Shown piece after piece: positions 38,619 to 46,532 of a stretch of DNA of 64,000 bases. The position numbers and the translations under genes are program-made. The first letter of the stretch is position 1. Every line of letters starts with the position of its first letter. The DNA is from Clavibacter capsici. Lineage in GTDB: Bacteria; Actinomycetota; Actinomycetes; Actinomycetales; Microbacteriaceae. The stretch is taken from assembly GCF_001280205.1 (NCBI RefSeq), contig NZ_CP012573.1, positions 620,001 through 684,000 on the forward strand, in the 5' to 3' direction. The notes under the pieces were generated by a model. The model had not been told where the DNA came from. It worked only from the letters and a program-made list of their open reading frames with translations, and did no database searches.

Positions 38619-39725
38619 GTGGATTGGTTCCGCAACGCGGTGTTCACGCCCGGCGCCGATCGGGACGAGGTCGGCGCCGGACTCGACGAGTACGTCACCG
38701 AGCTGCGCGCATGGGCTCGCCGTCATGTCGATGCGCCTGTCGGCGTCTTCCTGAGCGGCTCCCTCGCCCGGCGGGAACCGGGTGTCATGTCCACAGGCCA
38801 CGGTGGGGTCCTCCTGTCCGACCTCGACCTCGTGGTGATCGCCGCCGGGGAGGAACTCGCACAGCGCATCGCCGGGACGCTGAAGGCCGAGATGCTCGAG
38901 CGGAGGCCCGATCTCACGACCACGACCTTCGCGGTCGACGTCGGGAACCTGAGGCGCCTCCGGGGGAGCGTCGCCGCCGACCTCGCGCAGGGGTGGGACG
39001 AACCCCTGTACGGCAGCGCACCCGGGCCGTTCCCCCGCCGCGACCTGACGGATCGAGACCACGAGGAGCTGTGCATCCACCAGTTGGGGGCGTGCCTGTT
39101 CTATCCCCCTGCCGACGCGCCGTGCGACGGCCTCCGCCACTTTCGTCCGGGCCGGGGGATGCACGCGGTGAAGTCCGTCCTGGAGTCCCTCCGCCTCCGG
39201 GTGAGCGTCGCCGGGGTGCGAGCGCCGACCTACGCATCGCTCCTCGCGCCCGAGTCCTCCGAGGTCCTCGCAGCCGAGCAGCGCGACCTGGCGCATCGCG
39301 CGATCCGGGCGCGCGAGTTGGGCGCGCCGCTGTCCGAGTTCGACGACCTCGCCATCCCGTCCGTCCTGGCGGCTCTCTCCGACCGCCTCGGCTGCTCGCC
39401 GACACAGGCGTCGCTCGCTCGTGCGGTCGAGGACCGCGTGCGGGACCTGACCGGGGTGCTCCCGCTGTTCTCCGCGCTCGCCGTCCTCCTCGCGCTCGGC
39501 CCCGGGGATCCGCCTCTGGATGCGGCGATCCGCGGATTGCTGGCACGCACGAGCGACGCCGAGCTGCCCACGTCCCGCTCGGCGCGCGATCAGCTGGTGA
39601 GCGCAGCGTCGCCCGGCGACCTCGGCGTCCACCTGCCTCTCTGGCTCGACATCCGCGAGGACTACTACACGCGACTCGGCGACACGAACTTCGGGCGCGT
39701 GGCCGATCCAGGCGGACATCGATGA
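38619..39725 (+). CDS. Nucleotidyltransferase-fold protein, first gene of the accessory cluster
   Basis: A 368-residue protein with a pol-beta-type nucleotidyltransferase motif: GSLARRE at 47-53 and SDLDLVVI (Asp68, Asp70) as metal ligands. The remainder is helical, with no family I recognise. Such proteins adenylylate small molecules, antibiotics or proteins. In a biosynthetic cluster it could be a tailoring or self-resistance enzyme. GTG at 38619 follows the strong site AAGGAGGAGGG (38603-38613). The stop overlaps the aminotransferase start (ATGA). Codon use is less GC3-extreme than in flanking genes (TTG, TCG, AAA-type codons more frequent by eye). Confidence 0.7.
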   Translation: MDWFRNAVFTPGADRDEVGAGLDEYVTELRAWARRHVDAPVGVFLSGSLARREPGVMSTGHGGVLLSDLDLVVIAAGEELAQRIAGTLKAEMLERRPDLTTTTFAVDVGNLRRLRGSVAADLAQGWDEPLYGSAPGPFPRRDLTDRDHEELCIHQLGACLFYPPADAPCDGLRHFRPGRGMHAVKSVLESLRLRVSVAGVRAPTYASLLAPESSEVLAAEQRDLAHRAIRARELGAPLSEFDDLAIPSVLAALSDRLGCSPTQASLARAVEDRVRDLTGVLPLFSALAVLLALGPGDPPLDAAIRGLLARTSDAELPTSRSARDQLVSAASPGDLGVHLPLWLDIREDYYTRLGDTNFGRVADPGGHR

Positions 39726-40876
39726 CGGCGGCGCCCGAGCACGAGCTCCCGGGATGGAGCTCCTCCCGCGCGCGCGCCCTCCACGCCCGACGGTGGGCCG
39801 AGGTCGAGGGATCCGACATCCTGCCCCTCACGACAGCGGAGTTCGACGTCCCGACCGACCCGGACATCATCGCCGCCGTGCAGCGACGCCTGGAGGACCC
39901 GTTGGCGTACGAACCGCATTACACGAGCGGCGCAGTGGGGGCGACTCTGGCGCGCTTCCACCGCGAGGAGCACGGCATCCCCGTCTCCTCGGAGTGCTTC
40001 TGGCTCGTCGCGGGGGTGATCGCCGCGTCGCGAGCAGTCCTGGTCCAGGTCATCTCGCCGGGCGACGAGGTGCTCTTCCTGCGCCCGTCCTACCGACCGA
40101 TCGTCGACGCCATCGTCGGCGCCGGCGGCGTCCCGGTCGCTGCGGACATCTCGTCGCCCCGGGGCATCGTCGCATCGCTGCGGGAGGCGCTGAGCCCCCG
40201 GACCCGCGCGGTGTACCTGTGCCACCCGCACAACCCGACCGGTCACAGCCTCAGCGCTGACGACCTCGGCGGCATCGCGGAGCTGGCGCGGGAAAGCGAC
40301 CTCGTCATCCTCTGCAACGAGCTGCACGCCCGCCTCACGTTCCAGGGGCGGCACGTGCCCGCGGCCGCGTCGGCACCGGAACGCGTCATCACCTTCGGCG
40401 GGGCCACGAAGTCCCACAACCTCGCCGGCCTCGGCGGCGGTTTCGTCTACACGCAGGATGCTGACTGGGCTGCGGCGCTCCGCCAGGCTGCCGGGAGCTC
40501 GGTGCCGGCAGCGCGGGGACTGCAGCAGCTCGGGCTGCAGGTCGCGTACTCCAGCGAGCCATCCGGATGGCTGGGACGCATCAGGTCGTCCATCGTCGCG
40601 AACCGCCGGCGGCTGTCGACCGCCCTGGTCGGCTGGGATCCGACGCTGGACGTGTACCCGTCCTCGGCGACGGGCTTCATCTGGGCGCGCTCCGGTCGCC
40701 ACGCGGACCTGGCTCGGGAGCTGGAGCGCGACACGGGGATCCGCACGGCCCCCGGCCGCTCGTTCGGCGTCGGAGACGCACACGTGCGCATCGCCGTGCC
40801 GCTGCCCGTCACGACGCTGGAGGAGACGATCCGCCGTCTGTCGGGGGGTGAGGCGGCGGCGGGCGGACGCGGGTGA
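39722..40876 (+). CDS. PLP-dependent aminotransferase/C-S lyase, MalY-PatB type
   Basis: A 384-residue fold-type I enzyme. The PLP lysine is Lys230 in GGATKSHNLAGLGG. HPHNPTGHSLS and CNELHARL match the MalY/PatB group (normally CDEIH). MalY/PatB enzymes cleave cystathionine or cysteine conjugates, but relatives in biosynthetic clusters act as transaminases. In this cluster it would be the aminotransferase. It is coupled to the nucleotidyltransferase gene and its last 68 bases overlap the convergent reductase gene. Confidence 0.82.
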   Translation: MTAAPEHELPGWSSSRARALHARRWAEVEGSDILPLTTAEFDVPTDPDIIAAVQRRLEDPLAYEPHYTSGAVGATLARFHREEHGIPVSSECFWLVAGVIAASRAVLVQVISPGDEVLFLRPSYRPIVDAIVGAGGVPVAADISSPRGIVASLREALSPRTRAVYLCHPHNPTGHSLSADDLGGIAELARESDLVILCNELHARLTFQGRHVPAAASAPERVITFGGATKSHNLAGLGGGFVYTQDADWAAALRQAAGSSVPAARGLQQLGLQVAYSSEPSGWLGRIRSSIVANRRRLSTALVGWDPTLDVYPSSATGFIWARSGRHADLARELERDTGIRTAPGRSFGVGDAHVRIAVPLPVTTLEETIRRLSGGEAAAGGRG

Positions 40877-41726
40877 CGGCCGAGAAGTCGGTTCCCGGGC
40901 CGAACTCGCGGGCCGCGCGGTCGTAGGCGTGCTTCACCCGCACGATCTCGGCCCGGCCCTGGCCGTCGCCGATCATCTCGAGTGCGTGGCCGAGGTCCTT
41001 GACCATGTTCCGCACGGAGAAGTCCGCATCCCCGAAGTCATGCCCGAGAGCGCGATCCAGCTTCGCGTCCATGACGAGCGACATCCACCCGTCGGACCTC
41101 AGGATCCTCCAGGCGGTGTCCCGTGACTCCGGGAGCGCGGACTCGAACAGGGGGACGAAGGTGGTGAGGGTCTGGAGCAGCGCGGCCCCCCAGGCGTTGT
41201 AGAGCAGCTTGAACCGGGTCGGATCGCCGGGAGTGGGGAAGTCGTACACGACGGCGGCCATCGCCGAGTAGAAGGGCTCCAGGCAGCTGGTGTCGTCGGC
41301 CGAGTGCCGGAAGGCGGACAGGCTCCCTCGGGCGGCCCCGCTCCTGCTCCCCGTGAGCGGGGACTCGACCGCGCGACCGCGAGTGGCCCCGACGGCGCGA
41401 TGCCAGTCGAGGAACCACCGGACCCCCAGCGTCCCCATCTCGACGGCATGGGCCGGTCGATCCTCCAGGTAGCCGCGCATCTGGTCACCGAACCAGATCT
41501 CCGACGCGCGTGCCTCCGACTCCGCGCACGACACGATCACGGACGGCTCCCACTCGAGGGCCGCGGAGATGTCGTCGACGCCCGCCTTGCCCCCGTTGCC
41601 AGGGTCCGGGTAGTGCCGCGACAGCACACGGACGTCGGCGACGGGCGCGACGTTGCGGATGATGCCCTGCGTCATCACCCCGCGTCCCACGAAGAGGACC
41701 TTCAGCCGGTCCTCCTGCCCGTTCAC
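40809..41726 (-). CDS. NAD(P)-dependent 3-hydroxyisobutyrate dehydrogenase-like reductase
   Basis: A 305-residue beta-hydroxyacid dehydrogenase relative. The Rossmann loop is VLFVGRGVMTQGI (10-22). ESPLTGSRSGAARG (121-134) corresponds to the family substrate loop APVSGGxxGA, and Lys173 with Asn177 (KLLYN) matches the catalytic Lys/Asn. The C-terminus ends in a Pro-rich tail translated through the overlap with the aminotransferase gene. It is the last gene of the seven-gene minus-strand operon and starts with GTG overlapping the previous stop. The substrate is unknown; it may reduce a keto or aldehyde intermediate. Confidence 0.75.
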   Translation of the reverse strand: MNGQEDRLKVLFVGRGVMTQGIIRNVAPVADVRVLSRHYPDPGNGGKAGVDDISAALEWEPSVIVSCAESEARASEIWFGDQMRGYLEDRPAHAVEMGTLGVRWFLDWHRAVGATRGRAVESPLTGSRSGAARGSLSAFRHSADDTSCLEPFYSAMAAVVYDFPTPGDPTRFKLLYNAWGAALLQTLTTFVPLFESALPESRDTAWRILRSDGWMSLVMDAKLDRALGHDFGDADFSVRNMVKDLGHALEMIGDGQGRAEIVRVKHAYDRAAREFGPGTDFSAVTRVRPPPPHPPTDGGSSPPAS

Positions 41727-42853
41727 CGTGCCGTCTCCGATCCGGCGACGAGGCCGCGGCGGACGCCGATGCAGCGGAGCTGACGGCTCCACTCGTCGAC
41801 GGGCATGGCTCCGAAGTGCGGGATGTCGGTGAAGTAGCGCGCGTCGCGCCCGGGCGGCAGTACGCGCTCGTCCCGGGCCTCCCCTCGGGCGATGGCCAGG
41901 TGCTCGTCGGTGATCCCGTGCGTCGATGCCCGGACCTCGTGGTCCATGGACAGGAATGCGTCGACGTCCAAGGAACTGGTGCGTCGCTGCTCGTCCCGCA
42001 CGACGCGGGCGAGGTCGGCGTCGATCAGGGCCAGCAGGGCGTCGACCGGGGCGGACAGCACCTGCGCGTCGAGAGCCAGCATCTTGGCGATCTTCTTCAC
42101 CTCGTGGCCGCCGCGCGACGGGCCAGCGCGCAGACCGGCATCGGAGGCCGCGAGGAGCGCGTCCGACAGGGCGAGCAGGCGGAGGGTGCGCATGCTGGAC
42201 GTCAGGGTGCCCATGTCAGGGCTGATCCCGAGCAGATCGCTGACGGCGCGTTTGCCGGAAGATCCGTGGATCGTCGGCACCAGGCCGATCGCGACCTCGA
42301 GGTGCGCGATGTTGAGGTGCAGCTCGGTGAAGGTGTCGCCGTGCATGTCGAACGTGACCACGTCGAAGAGCGGGAAGACCCCCTGCGGGCGACGGAGGAA
42401 GAACTTGTGGTACTCGCCGAGTCGTCGTCCGTCGACGTGGAAGGGGACGCGGAAGTCGATCTCCGCGGCAGTGAAGGTCCGGGCGATCGCCTCATCCGCG
42501 CTCACGACGAACAGGTCGGCGGGAGCCACGCCATTCGCCTGGCAGAAGGCCGACGGGAAGTCGAGGAGGAGCCGCTCGTCCCGGCCGCGGGTCACGGTCA
42601 TCATGTGGACGAGATCGTGCTTGATCTCCCAGTACGGGTTGGGTGGAGTGACCTTCAGGTGCCTGGTCCAGATGGTCCTCGCGGGCGTGGCGAAGGTCGC
42701 CCCCGGGCTGAGCGCGGTGAGGTCGTGGCTCTGGAGCACGGACCCGAGCAGCCAGCCGTCCTGCGCGAGAGGCGGCACCGGACTGCTGCGGAAGCACGCT
42801 CCCTCGGCGAAGGCTCCCATCCAGGAGAGGGGGGACTCGTCAGCAGACCACAT
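41723..42853 (-). CDS. Unrecognised 376-residue cluster protein
   Basis: A soluble protein with no family I can name and no signal peptide or membrane helix. Visible features: an N-terminal aromatic segment (WMGAFAEGACFRSS), conserved-looking HDLVHMMTV (about 80-88), EYHKFFLRRPQGVFPLFDVV (about 148-167), and a predicted helical middle (about 225-310). His and Asp are frequent in HLNIAHLEVAIG and TFDMHGD, so metal binding is possible. It overlaps the BacA-like gene by 14 bases and the reductase by 4, so it is an integral operon member. Confidence 0.7.
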   Translation of the reverse strand: MWSADESPLSWMGAFAEGACFRSSPVPPLAQDGWLLGSVLQSHDLTALSPGATFATPARTIWTRHLKVTPPNPYWEIKHDLVHMMTVTRGRDERLLLDFPSAFCQANGVAPADLFVVSADEAIARTFTAAEIDFRVPFHVDGRRLGEYHKFFLRRPQGVFPLFDVVTFDMHGDTFTELHLNIAHLEVAIGLVPTIHGSSGKRAVSDLLGISPDMGTLTSSMRTLRLLALSDALLAASDAGLRAGPSRGGHEVKKIAKMLALDAQVLSAPVDALLALIDADLARVVRDEQRRTSSLDVDAFLSMDHEVRASTHGITDEHLAIARGEARDERVLPPGRDARYFTDIPHFGAMPVDEWSRQLRCIGVRRGLVAGSETAR

Positions 42854-43397
42854 ACACGCACCACACCATCGTCGGGTTGAAGGTCTTGCGGACGACTATC
42901 CGGCCGCTCGCCACGAGGGTCTCGGATCGCTCGGTCACCGAGCCGATGGCGTAGCGATACCCCTCGTGGAGCATCGCCTCGAAGGCGAGCGGCTTGCTCC
43001 GGAAGTAGACGGGCGGCCGGTCCGCATGGTCGATGCCGGACGCCTTCGACAGCGCGCGGGTCGCGGGCTGCAGCGCCATGCCCGAGCGCAACCAGGCAGT
43101 GTTCTCGAACACCGCCATCGGCTTCGTGGGTCGCATGAAGGTGCAGATCAAGGTCACCTTGTCGATCGAGGCGAAGTGGAGATCGACCCAGCTCAGCCCG
43201 GACTCGTCGTCCACGTATCCGGCGGGCATGACGACGAAGTCCGCCCGCAACTCGGGCAGCCGGTCGAAGAGCTCCGTGTACGTGTCGCACAAGCGGATGC
43301 GCGCGTTGCACCCGAAGGCGTCGCTGTGCCACGCCCGCGCGGCGGCCACCGAGTCCGTGCCTGCGGGGCCGAGCACGTGCACGGCCGGCCTAGGCAT
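42840..43397 (-). CDS. Prephenate dehydratase/BacA-like (prephenate-using) protein
   Basis: A 185-residue protein with the bilobed prephenate dehydratase-type fold. HVLGPAGTDS (7-16) matches the GPxGTxS phosphate/substrate loop, DTYTELFDRL the next helix, and DFVVMPAGYVDD the PIEN-like strand. The TRF motif of true dehydratases is absent, and no ACT domain follows. Both features, and the length, match BacA, the prephenate decarboxylase of bacilysin synthesis. The alignment was done by eye and from memory, so the reaction is uncertain. It overlaps MFS and unknown neighbours. Confidence 0.6.
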   Translation of the reverse strand: MPRPAVHVLGPAGTDSVAAARAWHSDAFGCNARIRLCDTYTELFDRLPELRADFVVMPAGYVDDESGLSWVDLHFASIDKVTLICTFMRPTKPMAVFENTAWLRSGMALQPATRALSKASGIDHADRPPVYFRSKPLAFEAMLHEGYRYAIGSVTERSETLVASGRIVVRKTFNPTMVWCVYVVC

Positions 43398-44650
43398 GAT
43401 CGGCCCGATCCGTGGGGGCGTCGGCCCCGTCCGCCGGAGGTAGCAGGCTCGGCGGGCGTCGCGAAGCCAGGAGCACCACCGCGGAGACGGCCACGAAGCC
43501 GATTGCCGCGATCATCGCGAGCACCGGCGGGCTCACCGCGCTGCTGAGCTGGCCGAACACCATGTTGCCGAGGGGCAGCGAGGCTCCGGCCAGCGTCACG
43601 ACGAACGCGAAGACCCTCCCGATGAGCGCCGCGGGCGCGGACGTCTGGAGCTTCGTGAAGAGCACCACGTTGTACGCGGCGACGACGCCGCCCAGCGTGA
43701 ACAGGACGAGGGCGGTCACGGCCAAGGAGTCGATCGTCAGGCAGGCCAGTCCCGTGGCGACGACGGGGGCCAGATGCGCGGCGCGGAAGCCGTTGATCCG
43801 CGAGGCGAGCACGCCCGCGGCGATGCCGCCGGCGAGCGCTCCTGCAGCTTCCGCGACGTTGCCCAGCCCGAACGCCGCCGCGCCCCAACCTGTCTGCGTG
43901 GATCGGGTCAGGAGCACGAAGGTCGGCGCCATGAGGAAGAAGTTCAGTGACGTGGCGCACCACTACCTCCCGAGACAGAGCCCGGTCGAGCTTCAGGAAC
44001 CGGACACCACCGAGGATCAGCTCGAGGCGCTTCTCCGATCGGTCCGTGGGCGCCTCGGCGCATCTCGTGGACACCGCCATCGTGAGAGCGGCCGAGACGA
44101 GGAAGGAGATGCCGTTCACCGCCGTCGCGGCGGGGAGGCCCGCATCACCGCCCAGGAGCAATGCGGCGCCCACGACGGGACCGGCTGAACGAGCGACCTC
44201 GCTGACGATCGCGTAGGCGCTGTTGACTCGGATCAGGGAGCGCGGATCGGTGATGAGCGGGGTCAGCGCCCTGCTCGACGGCGAGTAGAGCGCCGCGAGG
44301 GCGGCCAACAGGATCATCAGGGTGGCGATCTGCGCGAGGGAGACGGAACCCGGATGAGTGAACTGCCACGCGCTCACGACGCCGCAGGCGGCGGCTGCCG
44401 TCACGTCGATGGCGATGAGCAGCTTCCTCCTGTCGACTCGGTCGATCCAGAAGGTCCCGAAGAGCCCCACCAGGAGGGTCGCGACCCCGGCGCATGCGTT
44501 CGTGGTGCCGACGGCATCGCTCCCGAGCGCGGAGCCGATGGCCCACGTCGCCACCACGCCGAAGGACAGGCCACCCAGCTTCGATGTGCCCACCGCGGCC
44601 AGCAGCCAGCGTGCGCTCGCGAATCCGATCGGGGCGGGCTGCGGCGTCAT
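43390..44650 (-). pseudogene. MFS exporter gene interrupted by a single-base frameshift
   Basis: Frame A from the ATG at 44650 encodes about 229 residues of an MFS (EntS-like) exporter, with RVDRRKLL in loop 2-3 and YSPSSRALTP. Frame B from about 43962 to 43390 encodes the second half (FFLMAPTFVLLTRSTQTGWG to the stop). Frame B has a TAG at 43963-43965, so the shift lies between about 43938 and 43963. Joined, the product is about 420 residues, normal for the family. The start overlaps the ADC-like stop (ATGA). Possible causes are real inactivation, a sequencing error or programmed shifting. Confidence 0.82.
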
Positions 44651-45309
44651 AGCGGTATCGAGCCGCACAGGGTGAACCCGCTCGCGGAGGAGGCGACGGC
44701 GACCAGCTCGAACGGATGGCCGGAAAGGATCCCGGTGCCCGAACCGGCCGTCACGCCGACCGAGAGATCCGGCCGATCATGGACGTCCTCCACGTTGAGC
44801 CGATGGATCTCGGGGCGACGGCGTCCGTCGGGGGTCTGGATCACGGTGACCACTGGCGGGACGGCCATGCGGGGAGCCTCCCCCTGCGCCTCTGGTGCAT
44901 CCCACAGGGACACGTCGACGTCGAGGGACTCCATCGAGAACGTCCATCTCGCGTCCTGGACGGCGGGGATGCACGAGGAGAAGTGCTTGTCGAAGCCGAG
45001 CTGGTACCCGCGGACCACGGAGAGCTCATGATCGACGAACGTGCGGATCGGGTAGGTGTGATCCTCGCCGCCCATCGTCACCGGGATCTTGACGAGCAGC
45101 TCACGGTAGGGCGTCCACGTCTCGCCGTCGAACTCGGTCCGGAGGTTCGACAGCGTGAGGATGAAGGACTCCGTGCGCAGCTGGTCGGCGATCACGTCCG
45201 GGACCTCCACGTCGAGCAGCGCGGAGACAGGACGGATGCCCCCGATGAAGCGGCAGAGGATGTGGATGTCGCTCGTCTCGACCCGATTCGGCAGCCGGAC
45301 GCACCTCAT
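44647..45309 (-). CDS. Acetoacetate decarboxylase superfamily enzyme
   Basis: A 220-residue protein resembling the acetoacetate decarboxylase family. PYRELLVKIPVTMG (68-80) contains the conserved Glu70. FVDHELSVVRGYQLGFDKHF (91-110) aligns with VDNxxAxxxGRExxGxPKK and puts a candidate Schiff-base lysine at Lys108. Members include decarboxylases, aldolase-dehydratases and enzymes of unusual amino-acid synthesis. In this cluster it may process a prephenate-derived or keto-acid intermediate. It overlaps the ATP-grasp and MFS genes by 4 bases each. Confidence 0.68.
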   Translation of the reverse strand: MRCVRLPNRVETSDIHILCRFIGGIRPVSALLDVEVPDVIADQLRTESFILTLSNLRTEFDGETWTPYRELLVKIPVTMGGEDHTYPIRTFVDHELSVVRGYQLGFDKHFSSCIPAVQDARWTFSMESLDVDVSLWDAPEAQGEAPRMAVPPVVTVIQTPDGRRRPEIHRLNVEDVHDRPDLSVGVTAGSGTGILSGHPFELVAVASSASGFTLCGSIPL

Positions 45310-46532
45310 GCCGGAGCCATCCGGAGCTCCCGGGCGACGACCGCGCGTGCTTCGTCCAGCTTGGCGCGCAGCGTGTCGTGCGTGTCCGCCGTCAGCTCCA
45401 GTATCACCGCGTCCTCGTGGACCGCGGTCGCGTCGCTGGTGATGTCTCCCTCGACGACGTAGACGAAGGCCGTGTCGGCCTGCGGGAACGACGACGGCGT
45501 GGGGGCGGTGACGACGCGTCCCGCCGTGCGGTACTTCGCATAGCACGACGCGAAGCGCCTCGGTCGCGGCAGGGTCTCGGCGGAGAGCGGCACGATGCGG
45601 AGGCTCTCGCCTCGCATGGCCTTCCAGTAGTCCTCCAAGAGCGTCGCGTCGAAGGCGTACCGGCAGAGGCGCGGGATGCTCAGGCCTCCGAACCGCCGCC
45701 CGACCTCGCAGAACACGGGGAGGCCGGCCTCGTCGACGAACCACTCGAAGTGGAAGGGCGTGACGGCGTCGGAGGCCCCCGTCAGGGTCTTCAGAGCCGC
45801 ATGGACGAGGGCGAAGAGGGTCTGGATGAGGGCCGGCTCATCGACGTACGCCCTGCTCGTGGAGATCGTGAGGCCGCTCCCCGCGTGGAGGGAGTCCAGC
45901 ACCATCTCGTCGTACTCGTGCACGTAGAAGTGGAGGATCTCGCCACCGACGGCCATGCCGTCGCATGTCAGCATCCGATCGCTGACCACCGCCTCCTCTG
46001 CCATGCGCTCATCCGTGATCGTGTGGCGCACCGAGTCGGATCCCTCCATCGCGGAGAGCCGACGCACGCCGGCGCCTCCGGCGCCCCTTCGGGGTTTGAG
46101 GATCCCGAAGCCTTCGCCGGCGAGATCGGCCAAGGTCCCGGTGAAGTCCGTGAGGCCACGGAACCGGGGCTGGGGGACGACGCCCTGCAGAGCGCTTCGC
46201 ATGAAGAGCTTGTCCTTGAACATCGTGCCGACAGCGAAGTCGGACGGGCCCGTCACGAAGAACTCGTGGAGGAATCCGGCCGTGTCCATGTCCTCCTCGC
46301 CCAGGGTGGAGACGGATCGCAGCTCGTGCGTCTCCTGCAGCTCCCGCAGGGCGCCCATGAGCACGGGGAGGTCGAAGGACTCGAGGAAGCGCACCTTGCT
46401 GAGGTCGATCCGGCTGTCGCTCGTGTACCGGTGGCGCACCTGCTCGTGCCCCAGGATGACGACGTCCTCGGCGATCGCGTTCCAGAGGTCGACCGCTCGG
46501 GGCGTGTGCCGGAACAGGACGACGTGGGTCAC
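45306..46532 (-). CDS. ATP-grasp ligase (L-amino-acid-ligase-like)
   Basis: A 408-residue ATP-grasp enzyme. Lys108 (DKLFMR) and Lys146 (GFGILKPRRGAGGAGV) are the nucleotide-binding lysines. FEWFVDEAGLPVFCEVGRRFGG carries the Mg-binding acid residues. Stand-alone ATP-grasp enzymes of this size typically join a carboxylate to an amine, as in BacD-type dipeptide formation. It is coupled to the galE-like gene (GTGA overlap). Which two substrates it joins cannot be read from sequence. Confidence 0.82.
   Translation of the reverse strand: MTHVVLFRHTPRAVDLWNAIAEDVVILGHEQVRHRYTSDSRIDLSKVRFLESFDLPVLMGALRELQETHELRSVSTLGEEDMDTAGFLHEFFVTGPSDFAVGTMFKDKLFMRSALQGVVPQPRFRGLTDFTGTLADLAGEGFGILKPRRGAGGAGVRRLSAMEGSDSVRHTITDERMAEEAVVSDRMLTCDGMAVGGEILHFYVHEYDEMVLDSLHAGSGLTISTSRAYVDEPALIQTLFALVHAALKTLTGASDAVTPFHFEWFVDEAGLPVFCEVGRRFGGLSIPRLCRYAFDATLLEDYWKAMRGESLRIVPLSAETLPRPRRFASCYAKYRTAGRVVTAPTPSSFPQADTAFVYVVEGDITSDATAVHEDAVILELTADTHDTLRAKLDEARAVVARELRMAPA

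Noticed and set aside
43193-43390. Continuation of frame A of the MFS gene as a longer 491-residue protein
   Set aside because: Past about 43940 frame A encodes Arg/His/Pro-rich sequence, while frame B encodes typical membrane helices, so frame A is out of frame there.
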